Source of the DNA: Lichenicola sp964245345
Lineage (GTDB): Bacteria; Pseudomonadota; Alphaproteobacteria; Acetobacterales; Acetobacteraceae
Direction: 5' to 3'
DNA length: 33,888 bases
NCBI GenBank assembly: GCA_964245345.1
Contig: CAXTMS010000012.1
Coordinates: forward strand, 1-33,888
The notes below the pieces were generated by a model. It was not told the DNA's origin and did no database searches. It saw only the letters and a program-made list of their open reading frames with translations. Within the stretch, counting starts at the first letter, position 1, and each line of letters begins with the position of its first letter. Both the position numbers and the translations under genes were made by a program. Shown piece after piece: positions 8,442-17,311 of this stretch.

Positions 8442-9266
8442 GCGGCTTCTCCCGGAAGGTGGCGGCTCCGGCGGCTGGGTGCCGTCGATGCCGTGGTCAG
8501 AGGTGATGGCCGATCACGCGATCGCTCGATCTCGTGCAAGGGCCGCTTGAGGTTGTCGCGGAGGCGGTAGCAGCGGGGTTCCAAAGGCGTGCCAGGGGGC
8601 ATGTGGAAGGAGTTCAACAACCTCGGCGCCATCTTCTCGTTCGCTCCCTGCCTTCCCAACGTGGTGACCTTCATCGCTGTTCCGCCCAGCAGTTCAGACT
8701 TGGAATGCGCCCCTGTGGGTAGACGATTTCAGGCTGCGGTTTTAATTGCTGGCGGGCGCCTTGATTCTCGAAGGCAGCGGGGCTGAGGGAGCCGATGAAC
8801 ATCGTGGACCCGATCGATGAAGCGGGCAGATCGGCCACGACGTCGTCGAACGTTTCGTAGGCGACTGATACAGGCACGCTTCTGCTTGATCGTCCGTGCT
8901 TGAGATCCCCCTTTTCATACTCGGGCTCCAACGCCTGGCGCCCGATCCTCGAGCACTACGGCTACCGCGGCGAGGTGCGTCGGGTGATGTTTACCGCTCA
9001 GGTCGCATGCACCATCCGGGATGCCCTCACCCACGCCCCGGCCATCGCCGGTGACGTCGACTTCGCAGCCGCTTGCATGGCGAGGAGCCACGCGTCGTCG
9101 CCGGAAATGGCATGGCTCAAGCCGCGAGAACACGAGGGCGGCTGGGTACGGTCCGGAAACGTCATCCGCCGGCTCCCGGTCGGAGGCCGCGAGGCAGGCA
9201 CGCGCAAAGTTTGCGGCATTGCCACCTCGCCGTAGATAGGCTGCTCTGGGCGACAAGGCGGACGGT
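8442..9266. other. Intergenic accessory stretch with IS relict
   Basis: About 825 bases between the GH31 start and the GT22 gene. It contains the decayed IS3-family transposase tail described separately (about 8740-8905). Outside it I see no gene with coding-like composition; the several overlapping open frames are short and unlike any family I recognise. The promoter of the GH31 gene must lie just above 8441, but no clear -35/-10 pair stands out. Confidence 0.5.
8740..8905 (-). pseudogene. Relict of an IS3-family transposase (OrfB C-terminal end)
   Basis: On the minus strand the stretch AYETFDDVVADLP, then GSLSPAAFENQGARQQLK, corresponds to the C-terminal end of IS3-family OrfB transposases. 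Those typically read YETFEDVVADLPRFIDEVYN-RRLHSALGYLSPxxFE. The middle piece (FIDRVHDV) is found in another frame between the two blocks, so at least two frameshifts separate them. The upstream DDE core is absent and no inverted repeats are evident. This is a dead fragment marking past insertion activity beside the GH31 gene. Recognition rests on remembered family sequence, not on a search. Confidence 0.68.
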
Positions 9267-10817
9267 ATGCAGGGAGATCTGAGAACGACACGGCACCCGG
9301 CGGCACGCACATCGAGCGATGCCGACATGCCGGCGCCCCGCCTTGCGTCGATGCTTCCGCTGCTGCTCGCCGCCCTGCTGGTCCGGCTGTTCTTCCTGGT
9401 CGTCGGTCCCTTCTTCATCCGGCCGGACGAGGTGTTCCAGGCGCTCGAGCCGGCGCATCGCTTGCTGACGGGCCACGGCGTGATCACCTGGGAATGGCAC
9501 GAGGGGATCCGGTCCTGGCTGCTGCCCGGGATGATCGCGGCGATCATGCAGGCGAGCGCCTGGGCGGGCCTCGGCCACTCGATCCTGGTCGTGCAGTGCG
9601 TGTTCGCGACGCTGTCGCTCGCCGTCGTCGCAACCGCCGTCCGGTTCGGGCAGGTCTTCGCGGGCCGGCCGGGCGCGCTGTTCTGCGGGGTGCTCACCGC
9701 GTTCTGGCCCGACACCGTGCTGGACGGTTCACACACGCTGTCGGAAGCCCAGGGCGGCAACCTGCTGGCGATCGGCACCATGCTGGCGAGCATCACGCTA
9801 TGCCGCACGCAGGAAGCGCGTCAGCAAACCTCGTTGTGGGCGGCCTTCGGGATCGGCCTGCTGCTCGGGCTCGCCACGATCCTGCGCTTCCAGTTGACCG
9901 CTGGCGTTGCCGTCGTGCTCGTGGCTGCGTCGCTTGCCGACCCGCGCCGACGGGGACCGGTCATGCTGCTGGGTGCGGCATTGCCTCTGGCGGGACAGGC
10001 GGTGCTGGACATGCTGACGCTCGGCACGCCGTTGCAGTCGATCTGGAAGAACCTCGAGGTCAATCTCGGCGAGCATCGTGCCGACCTGTTCGGGACCTCC
10101 TCGCCAGTGTTCTATCTGTCGGAAATGGTGCAGTTCTGGGGGGCTGCCTTGTTGCCGCTCGCGGCCGGTTTCGTGGCGGGTATTCGAAGGGCGAGGCTTG
10201 CGGGCCTCGTGGTCGCGGCCGTGGTCTTCTCGCACAGCGTGATCGGGCACAAGGAGTTCAGCTTCATTGCCGGGGCGGTGCCGCTCATCCTGGTGGTGGC
10301 CGGCATCGGCGCCGCATCGCTGCTCGACCGGCTCGGACCGGTAGGATCCTCAACGCCGTCCCGGGTCCCGCTCGCGTCCTGGATGGTGCTTGGGATCGTG
10401 GCGATGTGCCTGACGACGATCTTCAGCGGCTACAAGGCGCTCCGGCGCGACCACGCAAACCTGCCACGCCTGATGCGAGAGGCACGGCAGATGCCAGGAC
10501 TGTGCGGCCTGGCGCTTTATGTCGGCGAGCAACAATGGTGGATCTGGACCGGCGGCTACAGCTTGCTGGACCGCAACGTACCGCTCTACCTGCTGCGCTC
10601 GCCGACCGATTTCGAGGCGGCGGCGCCCGGCTTCGACACGCTGATCGCGGACGAGGCGGTGCTGGCCTTCCTGCCTTCCGGCTACGTGCTTTCCAGGTGC
10701 ATCCACGGGGCGTGCCTGCTGCACCGTCCCGGGCCCTGCATGCGGATCGGTTCCCATCTCATGCAGGACGAGGCGGGTCTCGGGCTGCCGATCGCGCCGG
10801 GCAGCATCCGAGGATAA
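9267..10817 (+). CDS. GT22 family (PIG-B/ALG-like) membrane mannosyltransferase
   Basis: A 516-residue polytopic membrane protein resembling glycosyltransferase family 22, the group holding eukaryotic GPI mannosyltransferase 3 and ALG9/ALG12. These enzymes use a polyprenyl-phosphate mannose donor. The hallmark is the first-loop block RPDEVFQALEPAHRLLTGHG followed by TWEWHEGIRSWLLPG (residues about 50-90), with the acidic residues expected for catalysis. A second conserved-type block, GHKEFSFIAGAVPLIL, is near residue 328. About ten transmembrane helices can be counted. I keep the ATG at 9267; an internal ATG at 9327 would also leave the first helix intact. The gene is followed by another membrane glycosyltransferase-like gene, suggesting a surface glycan or glycolipid role. 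The acceptor is unknown. Confidence 0.83.
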   Translation: MQGDLRTTRHPAARTSSDADMPAPRLASMLPLLLAALLVRLFFLVVGPFFIRPDEVFQALEPAHRLLTGHGVITWEWHEGIRSWLLPGMIAAIMQASAWAGLGHSILVVQCVFATLSLAVVATAVRFGQVFAGRPGALFCGVLTAFWPDTVLDGSHTLSEAQGGNLLAIGTMLASITLCRTQEARQQTSLWAAFGIGLLLGLATILRFQLTAGVAVVLVAASLADPRRRGPVMLLGAALPLAGQAVLDMLTLGTPLQSIWKNLEVNLGEHRADLFGTSSPVFYLSEMVQFWGAALLPLAAGFVAGIRRARLAGLVVAAVVFSHSVIGHKEFSFIAGAVPLILVVAGIGAASLLDRLGPVGSSTPSRVPLASWMVLGIVAMCLTTIFSGYKALRRDHANLPRLMREARQMPGLCGLALYVGEQQWWIWTGGYSLLDRNVPLYLLRSPTDFEAAAPGFDTLIADEAVLAFLPSGYVLSRCIHGACLLHRPGPCMRIGSHLMQDEAGLGLPIAPGSIRG

Positions 10818-10820
10818 AGC

Positions 10821-10842
10821 CCTCGTCGTCGGCACGGCGAGG
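10821..10842 (+). terminator. GC-rich hairpin after the GT22 gene
   Basis: CCTCGTCG (10821-10828) can pair with CGGCGAGG (10835-10842), with one G-U pair and a six-base loop, only three bases after the GT22 stop codon. There is no T-run after the stem, so it is not a classical intrinsic terminator. It may stabilise the 3' end or attenuate transcription into the next gene. Confidence 0.3.
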
Positions 10843-10951
10843 AGGCAGGCGGCGTCGACAGGCAGCGCCTGATCAGGCCAGGATGTTCCTTCGGGCCATC
10901 GTCTCGGCGTAGACCTCTGCTCGAGAGGGTGTCGGCCAGGGGATGTAAGAG

Positions 10952-12283
10952 GTGAGCAGAACCGCGGAGCAGGTCGACCGGCACGTCATGAGGCGGCATC
11001 TCGTTCCGGGGCTGGCGACCCTCTCGTTCGCGGTGTTCGCGCTCCTGTATGCGATCGACAGGCCGATCTATTTCGGGATCCTGAACGCCGTCCATGTGCA
11101 TCCCTTCCCGCGGCCGTTTCTCGACACCCGGTTCGTGACGGCGCAGGTGGAATGCTGGCAGCGGAGCGTCGACGTGTATGCCCGCAACCCGTGCGACCCG
11201 CTCGGACGGACGCTCGACTATTCGCCGCTTTGGCTGCGGTTGCCGTTCCTGGCGCGGTCGGACAGCTGGACGCCGGTGTTCGGCCTTGCCATCGACGGCG
11301 CGTTCCTTGTCGCGCTGTTCCAAATGCCTTGGAAGCAGCAAGGGCCTTTCGGCTTCGTCGTCGCGGGCGGCGCGGTGGTGTCCTGGGCAACGATGCTGGC
11401 GATGGAGCGCGGCAACACCGATCTGCTGATGTTCGCCACCGCGGTGCTGTTCGCGCATCTGGCGATGCGATCGGCGCCGTTGCGATGCGCCGGCTATGCG
11501 CTGGTTCTCTGCGCCGGACTGCTGAAGTTCTACCCGCTCACCATGCTGGCACTCGTCGTCCGCGAGCCTCGCCCACGGGCATGGCTGACAGGCGGCCTGT
11601 GCGCCCTCGCGCTGTCGGCGTTTCTTGCAGGCTTCCATGCCGAGTTGTGGCGGATCGGCGCCAACATGGCGAGTTCGCCCTTCGGCGACATGTTCGGTGC
11701 GCGCAGCCTGCCGTTCGGTGTTCCGCTGCTGCTCGATCAAACAAGGATCCGAGACGCATCCGGGGTGTATGTCAGCCTGGACGCCCTCGGTCCGGCCATG
11801 ACCCTGCTAGGCTGGACGCTGTCCGGGATCATGTCCGGCGGCTGCGTGCTGGCCGCCATCCTGTGCGGCCGGAACCCTGTGCTGCGGGACATGCTCGACC
11901 GGATCGAGCCCACCGCCCGCTCGCTGATGCTCGTGGGTGGAGTACTGTGCGCCGGCTGCTTCTTCGGACACCAGAACATCGGCTACCGGGGGGTGCTTCT
12001 GCTGTTGGTGCTACCCGGCCTGCTGGCGCTGGTCCGGGTGGAGCCCGGGGGGCAGGCGCGGCTGGTGTACCGGTCGACCAGCCTGCTGATCGTGCTGGTG
12101 CTGTGGGACGGCATCGTGAGCCGCTCGACTCCGGGATGGTTCGTCATGCAGGTGGCTTGGTGGTGGATCGTGGGTGTCCTGCTGACGATCGTGGTCAGCC
12201 TGCTGGGTCGCGACGTCGCCCGGCTTCTCGGGCAGGGGCGCCGCTTGCACGCCGGAATGCCGGGTCCGGACACGGCACGATAG
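10952..12283 (+). CDS. GT87-like polytopic membrane glycosyltransferase
   Basis: A 443-residue membrane protein with about ten to eleven hydrophobic segments. It resembles the DUF2029/GT87 group of polyprenyl-phosphate-mannose-dependent mannosyltransferases. Features expected of that group are DYSPLWLRLPFL near residue 89, MERGNTDLLMF near 150 and GLLKFYPLTMLALVV near 190, each a loop-to-helix junction with charged residues. The start is GTG at 10952, preceded by AGGGGATG; an ATG at 10988 is an alternative. It lies 134 bases after the GT22 gene on the same strand, and its stop is three bases from the end of the convergent gene, leaving no room for a terminator. The transferred sugar and acceptor are unknown. 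An O-antigen-ligase-like or other integral membrane role is less likely. Confidence 0.7.
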   Translation: MSRTAEQVDRHVMRRHLVPGLATLSFAVFALLYAIDRPIYFGILNAVHVHPFPRPFLDTRFVTAQVECWQRSVDVYARNPCDPLGRTLDYSPLWLRLPFLARSDSWTPVFGLAIDGAFLVALFQMPWKQQGPFGFVVAGGAVVSWATMLAMERGNTDLLMFATAVLFAHLAMRSAPLRCAGYALVLCAGLLKFYPLTMLALVVREPRPRAWLTGGLCALALSAFLAGFHAELWRIGANMASSPFGDMFGARSLPFGVPLLLDQTRIRDASGVYVSLDALGPAMTLLGWTLSGIMSGGCVLAAILCGRNPVLRDMLDRIEPTARSLMLVGGVLCAGCFFGHQNIGYRGVLLLLVLPGLLALVRVEPGGQARLVYRSTSLLIVLVLWDGIVSRSTPGWFVMQVAWWWIVGVLLTIVVSLLGRDVARLLGQGRRLHAGMPGPDTAR

Positions 12284-12286
12284 GCC

Positions 12287-13555
12287 TCATCCAGGCACTC
12301 GCGGCCTCGGCGCGAGCGTGACGGTCCAGCCGTGCGGCCAGATCCGGATCACGTGGGATGGATCAAGCTGCCAGGCGCGCACCTCGTCTCGCCAGGCGGG
12401 GCCGTTCCGGATGCTTCGCAGCGTCCCGACATACGTTCCAGACCCGACCACGATCAGCCAGAATATTGCGACCCAGGCGGCACGTGCGACACCCCGCGAG
12501 GCGGTCGCCGCGAACGCCAGGATCGCGAGACCGAGCAGCGCCTGCGGCACGAAGATGTAGCGCTCGCCCGACTGAGCCCCGATGAGAACGGCCTCCCCGC
12601 CGATGGCGCCATAATGGGCGGCGAGTGCGGTGAACAGCGCTGCGGCCAGCAGCCAACGGGACGCAGCCGCCCGTGGCGAGCGCAGCGTCAGGACGGTGGC
12701 AGGCACGAACACCGCCACCGGCAGCAGTACCGCCCAGATCGGAACATGGTTCGACGCGAGCTGGCGCCGGACCTCGCGGCCCGCCATGTAGGCCACCTTC
12801 AGCCCGAACAATGGCTCGACGACGTGGCGGATCGAGACCACGCAGAGCAGCATGGTGGGATCGAGGTGGTAAGCGCGCCCGGCAAACGGCTCCATGAACA
12901 GCAGGATCTGGATTGCGCTTGTCGCGGCCAGCGTCAGTCCTTGCAGCAGGCGCGCGCCGGACCGGTCGAGCGCTGCCCGCGCCAGAAACAATGGAACCAG
13001 CACGATCGCCTCGGGACCGCAGAGCGGCGTCAATGCGAGGATCGCCAGCCGTGCGAAAGCGCCAAAGCCGGCGGTGGGTTCCAGTGCCAGGATGATGCCG
13101 CAACACAGCGTCAGCTCGAACTGGCAGTGCAGGCTCTGCAGCCAGATCTCCTCGGTTCCGGGCACCAGAAGCAGCAGCAGGAGGCCGGCGACGCGGGTCC
13201 GCATCCGACCGAGCCATTCGTCGCGGGCAGTCAGCAGCAGCAGCGGCGGCAGCAGCTGAAAGGCGAGCCCGACGGTTATGGTTAGGTAGGGTGCGAGGCG
13301 CAGCGGCATCAGGAGGCGCGCAGCCAAGGTCGCGGCGTTCGCAACAAGGTTCAGGTAGCCGCCATAGGAGGTAAACAGCGCCTGGAGCGGTGGCACGACC
13401 CAGGCGTTGGCAAAGAAGTTGCGGGCTTCTTCGGCCCAGAAGCGGCCCTTCAGCACGATCTCCGGCATCCGGACGACCACCAGGATGGCGAACAGGACAA
13501 GGAGGAGTGCGCTTGCACGGCGGGGCCACCGTTCCTCCGCAGCAGGTAAGCTCAT
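12287..13555 (-). CDS. Multi-span membrane protein, glycosyltransferase-like, unassigned
   Basis: A 422-residue protein with about ten transmembrane helices. After the first helix it reads GRFWAEEARNFF, an acidic first periplasmic loop like that of C-type glycosyltransferases using lipid-linked sugar donors. The next loop carries YGGYLNLVANA. I have seen this layout in hypothetical membrane proteins of alphaproteobacteria but cannot name a family. The start at 13555 is chosen because GGAG precedes that ATG by five bases; the 48 upstream codons of the open frame run into the IS relict. It faces the GT22/GT87 pair in convergent orientation. Membership in the same glycan pathway is inferred only from proximity and topology. 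Confidence 0.72.
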   Translation of the reverse strand: MSLPAAEERWPRRASALLLVLFAILVVVRMPEIVLKGRFWAEEARNFFANAWVVPPLQALFTSYGGYLNLVANAATLAARLLMPLRLAPYLTITVGLAFQLLPPLLLLTARDEWLGRMRTRVAGLLLLLLVPGTEEIWLQSLHCQFELTLCCGIILALEPTAGFGAFARLAILALTPLCGPEAIVLVPLFLARAALDRSGARLLQGLTLAATSAIQILLFMEPFAGRAYHLDPTMLLCVVSIRHVVEPLFGLKVAYMAGREVRRQLASNHVPIWAVLLPVAVFVPATVLTLRSPRAAASRWLLAAALFTALAAHYGAIGGEAVLIGAQSGERYIFVPQALLGLAILAFAATASRGVARAAWVAIFWLIVVGSGTYVGTLRSIRNGPAWRDEVRAWQLDPSHVIRIWPHGWTVTLAPRPRVPG

Positions 13556-13739
13556 AGAACTCCGTAAATATTCTGGGTGCTGTCCGGCCGACGTAACGCC
13601 TGCTTGGGGTACGGCGGGGCAAAATGAGCGCAAGAATGGCGCGATGTCGAGTGGTGCGTGTACGGCTCGACACACGATCAGCCAGAAGTCCTTCCTCAAC
13701 TCCTCCGATCTGTTTCATGAGCCTAGACGGCAGACAACC

Positions 13740-13977
13740 ACGAACGGCCTCATGGTTCACCTCGACGCCGTGCAGTGCCAGGATCTCGCTCAGGTCGCGG
13801 AATGTCAGCCGGTAGCGGAGCCTGCAAACACCACCGGAGCGATGACGTTGCTGGGCAGGCTGGTCCGGTTCAGCACGCCAACGCTGCGCTGGTTGAACTG
13901 CCGCCCGCAGGTCCGGCAGCGGAACCGCCGGTGCCCCATGCCGTCAGCTCCGGCCGCTTCATCACGACCGCAGAGCC
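13740..13977 (-). pseudogene. Relict of an IS6-type transposase, N-terminal half
   Basis: Minus-strand translation gives MGHRRFRCRTCGRQFNQRS (starting at 13939), a Cys-containing zinc-ribbon-like block, then LPSNVIAPVVF. After one missing base the frame changes to CRLRYRLTFRDLSEILALHG and VEVNHEAVR. Intact relatives of this IS6-like group read GRQFNERS...LNRxxxPSDVIAxVVFCRLRYRLTLRDLSEI...HEAVRDW. Homology stops near 13740, before the DDE catalytic core. On the same strand GGCTCTGCGG at 13968-13977 resembles an IS6-family terminal repeat (GGCTCTGTTGCAAA type), so this may be the original left end. The 5' edge adjoins the M24 peptidase stop. It is a truncated, frameshifted remnant and cannot encode a transposase. 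Confidence 0.72.
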
Positions 13978-14025
13978 ACGGCACATGCACTTTACCCGTC
14001 CGCAGATCCGTTCCGGCTACCCGAG

Positions 14026-15225
14026 TCAGCCGCATCCAATATTCCATCCCCTGCCGCCGTCGCCAAAGGCATCCCAGCCCGTCCTGGTTACCGCGAGCGT
14101 GTCCTCAAGCTTGATGTAGCCTCGGCGCGGATGCCTGAGGGTCGTTTCGATCGACAGGACCATTCCTTCCTGGAGCGGCAGGTCAGCGTCATGAGCCGGG
14201 TAGGTCACCGGTCCGCGGTCGCTGAGCCGAGGGGCCTCATGCCCGATGATGCCCATACCATGTGCGACGAACTGCGTGCCGTCGGGCGCAGGCGACGCAT
14301 CGAGCAGGTCCTGCACCGCATCGAATATAGCGCGTCCGACGGTACCGGCACGGATCGGAACCCTCGCCGCTTGCTGGACTGTCTCGATCCAAGCGAGGAG
14401 CGCCCTCAACTCGTGGTCAGGCTCACCGGCGATGCCCATACGACAAACATCGCCGAAGTAGCCGCCATAGCTCCCGCCCGAGTCGAGCGACACGATGTCT
14501 CCCGGCCGGATAACGTCGCTGCTCGGTGACCGGTTAAAGGTCGTCCCGGCGCTGATCAGGCAGTAGTCGAAGCTCAACCCGCGGGCCTGTTCCTCGCGCC
14601 GCAACACGTCGCAGAGCTGCTGCTTGGTCATGCCCGCACGGAGCTGCGCGAAGGTCGCCTGCATCGCTTCCACCACCCGGTCCGACGCCTGCCGGATCAG
14701 CATCAACTCGTCCGGACGCTTGACCGCGCGCAACCGCTCCAGCGGCATGTGGGCGTCCAGCATCTCCTGGCCGGGAAAAGCGTGTCGCAGCAGGTCGCTC
14801 GCATCGGTCGGAACAAAGGCATGCTCGATGCCGATGGACGATCCATCAAAGCCGAGGCGTCGGACATGCTTGATGGCGAGATCGGCCGCGTCCAGCGTTC
14901 CCCAGCAAACGGTCTCGACCGTCGGGCACCAAAAGCGGCCGTTCTCGGCCTCGGACTCCTCCATTGCGTTACCGATGTAAACGGCGCGCTCCGGCGCCCT
15001 CTTCGGATAGATCAAGATCGGCAGGTAGCGGCTGACGCCGAGAGCGTCGAAGTGCTCGAAAAAGAAGTAGCGATACCCGCCGAGCAGGTACTGAATGTTG
15101 TGCTTCGACGTGACCAGCAAGACGTCGATACCGGCGGCATCCAGCAAGGCGTCAAGATGATGCTGGTCAAACGGGAGCGCCAGGCCCGAGCCACCCACCT
15201 GCCGATCCTGTTCCGCCTCAGCCAT
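14026..15225 (-). CDS. M24 family metallopeptidase (Xaa-Pro peptidase/creatinase-like)
   Basis: A 399-residue pita-bread-fold enzyme. The N-terminal creatinase domain covers residues about 20-165 and the M24 catalytic domain about 175-385. The metal-ligand set is visible: Asp248 and Asp259 in SLDSGGSYGGYFGDV, the His-containing stretch AHGMGIIGHEAP (322-332), Glu360 in SIETT and Glu374 in KLEDT. The family includes Xaa-Pro aminopeptidases, prolidases and non-peptidase C-N hydrolases such as creatinase and DMSP lyase DddP, so peptide cleavage is not assured. It lies 254 bases downstream of hydantoinase B on the same strand and may be the last gene of the catabolic arm, or have its own promoter. 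Pairing with HyuAB suggests it acts on a C-N bond in the island substrate (inference). Confidence 0.88.
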   Translation of the reverse strand: MAEAEQDRQVGGSGLALPFDQHHLDALLDAAGIDVLLVTSKHNIQYLLGGYRYFFFEHFDALGVSRYLPILIYPKRAPERAVYIGNAMEESEAENGRFWCPTVETVCWGTLDAADLAIKHVRRLGFDGSSIGIEHAFVPTDASDLLRHAFPGQEMLDAHMPLERLRAVKRPDELMLIRQASDRVVEAMQATFAQLRAGMTKQQLCDVLRREEQARGLSFDYCLISAGTTFNRSPSSDVIRPGDIVSLDSGGSYGGYFGDVCRMGIAGEPDHELRALLAWIETVQQAARVPIRAGTVGRAIFDAVQDLLDASPAPDGTQFVAHGMGIIGHEAPRLSDRGPVTYPAHDADLPLQEGMVLSIETTLRHPRRGYIKLEDTLAVTRTGWDAFGDGGRGWNIGCG

Positions 15226-15479
15226 CAGCCTACTATCCCTTCGACAAGGTTTGTCAGGCTATTGAAGCAATCCATGTTAGTGTCGGTTGATCGTCGCGCG
15301 TCTTCGAGGACCCGGTCGCTTGACCAGTCAAAGGCGGCGCCAGGTGGGCCGCCTGTCCAGGCGATCCGGGCCGAGATGTCCGCCTGTCCCAGCTACGCCA
15401 GCCCTCATCTTCCTGGCTGGAACTATAGGTCATAGATAAAGGTGGTGCGGAAGCTGCGATGCGCCGACACATGCCAGGA

Positions 15480-17300
15480 TCAGTCCCAACTGTGTGCCCT
15501 GCCGTGTTGCCTGTGCCGCCGCGCTGACTCATCTTCCTGCGTAGCTTCCTGTCGACGCGCGTCCTGGGTGAGTTCGACGTCGACTTCAAGGAGGTCGGTC
15601 AGCACGACGCCGTAGACCGACACGGCGCGCTCGCGGCTGATCCAACCTTCCTCGACGTCATGTCGCACGCTCTCAGGCGCACGCTCGTGCGGATGGCCAT
15701 AACCCCCACCTCCGCAACTGATCGACACGATGCTTTCGTCCGAGCGGATCTCGATCTCGGCACAGGCAGGGACAGGCTCGAGGGAGCCGTCCGTGAGCCG
15801 GCGGTATTGCGCTGACCTACCTCCTGGCAGACCACCGCGAGTTCCGGCTGCGGGGTTATCGTTGCCGTCGCTGACATAGGCAACCGTCATGCTGCCCACG
15901 GCAGGAGAGAACTCCGAATAGGCTCCAAGTGCCCCGCGAAAGCGACCGGCCCCTTCCGAGTCCGCGATCAGCTTCCGGGAATGGACGAACAAGGGATGGC
16001 GCAGTTCGTCGATCTCGATCGAGTCCTGGTAGCACATGCCGGCATTGCCGGCGTGCAGGATGGTGAGCCACCCATCCGTCCAGGGCGTTCCGGCTCCTCC
16101 CGTGCATCCGAGGTACACCTCGTTGACGTACTGGACGCCGTCATGAACGCCGGACACCACGCCGCAGGACGGCGGCAGCAGCGCTCCGGTTTCCGCCTGG
16201 CCGAAGCCGTCAGCCAGGTCAGCCAGTGCGGCCTGGACCGGGTTGGCGACCCGGTCGGCCACGTTGGTGGTGGCGACCGAGCACGAGGTCGGATGACGCG
16301 GGCGCCCGACGACGCAGCCGTCGCGCAAGTGGATCCTGATGCGCCGGAAGCTGCCCTCGTTCTTGGGGACCGTGTGGTCGATCGAGTTGAAGATGCCGAT
16401 CATCGGCGCCGACAGCGCGCAGGCTTCCGACAGGTTGAGGCCGTTCGGCATCGAGTCCGGGTTGTCCGTCATGTCGACCTCGATCAGGGCCTCCTCGGGC
16501 TTCACCGCGACGGTCGTCTTGATCGTGATGCCCGTGGCCGGCGTGCCGGGAAACGCGTCATGCGTGCTCGTGCGCGTGGCCGTGCCCCCGGGCATGGCGC
16601 GGATCACGTCGACCATCCGCTTCTCGCTGTAGTCGAACCATTGCCGGGTGTAGGCTTCGAGCCGGTCCCAGCCGATCTCGGCGCCGAGCGCCAGGATCTC
16701 CCGCTCGCCGACGCGGGCGGCACCGACGGTCGCCAGGTAGTCCCCCCACCACTGCTCAGGGACCCGGATGCGCATCTGGCACATGCGAACCACGTCCATC
16801 ACGTGCTCGTAGTCCTGCTGCACCTTGACCGCCGGGAAGATCAAGGCGCCTTCCGCGTATACGTCCTTGGCAGCGCCCATGTAGGTGGTCGGAAGCGCGT
16901 TGCCGCAATCGGCCTGATGCGCCTTCGCCAGCACCGTGAAGCGGTGCACGCCGGCATCGTCCATTACCGGGACCAGGATCGAGTGATCGGCCGGATGCGT
17001 GCAGCCGTGATAGGGCGAGTTGTGCAGGAAGGCGTCGCCGCGCGTGAGAACCGGATGGTTTGCGGCCATGGTGCGAGCCATGATGTCTGGTCCGCGCAGC
17101 ACGTGGATCGGCAGGCTTTCGGCGGTTGCAAGGAGTTCGTGACCGGCGGTCAGCACGACGCAGGAGAAGTCGCGGGCGATGGTGATGATGCCGGAGCGGC
17201 CCGTGCGCTGCAGCGTGTTCGCCATCTTGCGGGCGATGCCTTCGAAGCGGGCGGTCAGCACCGCCATGGTCGATCCGTCCATCGGTTCGACGGTGGGCAT
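15480..17300 (-). CDS. Hydantoinase B / oxoprolinase B-type subunit
   Basis: A 606-residue protein of the hydantoinase B family (5-oxoprolinase C-terminal half, N-methylhydantoinase B, acetone/acetophenone carboxylase subunit). The start MPTVEPMDGSTMAVLTARFE, the HDRD-loop region near AFLHNSPYHGCTHPADH, and the C-terminal signature SCGGGGYGHPHER followed by VRHDVEEGWIS and YGVVL are typical. A charged tail of about 35 residues, rich in Gln/Arg/Asp, follows the family core. GAGGAG lies seven bases before the ATG. It starts 12 bases after the stop of hydantoinase A, so the two are surely co-expressed and form one ATP-dependent enzyme. Unlike bacterial 5-oxoprolinases of about 1200 residues, A and B are separate chains. 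Substrate could be a lactam, hydantoin or ketone. Confidence 0.92.
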   Translation of the reverse strand: MPTVEPMDGSTMAVLTARFEGIARKMANTLQRTGRSGIITIARDFSCVVLTAGHELLATAESLPIHVLRGPDIMARTMAANHPVLTRGDAFLHNSPYHGCTHPADHSILVPVMDDAGVHRFTVLAKAHQADCGNALPTTYMGAAKDVYAEGALIFPAVKVQQDYEHVMDVVRMCQMRIRVPEQWWGDYLATVGAARVGEREILALGAEIGWDRLEAYTRQWFDYSEKRMVDVIRAMPGGTATRTSTHDAFPGTPATGITIKTTVAVKPEEALIEVDMTDNPDSMPNGLNLSEACALSAPMIGIFNSIDHTVPKNEGSFRRIRIHLRDGCVVGRPRHPTSCSVATTNVADRVANPVQAALADLADGFGQAETGALLPPSCGVVSGVHDGVQYVNEVYLGCTGGAGTPWTDGWLTILHAGNAGMCYQDSIEIDELRHPLFVHSRKLIADSEGAGRFRGALGAYSEFSPAVGSMTVAYVSDGNDNPAAGTRGGLPGGRSAQYRRLTDGSLEPVPACAEIEIRSDESIVSISCGGGGYGHPHERAPESVRHDVEEGWISRERAVSVYGVVLTDLLEVDVELTQDARRQEATQEDESARRHRQHGRAHSWD

Positions 17301-17311
17301 GGCCGCGCTCC

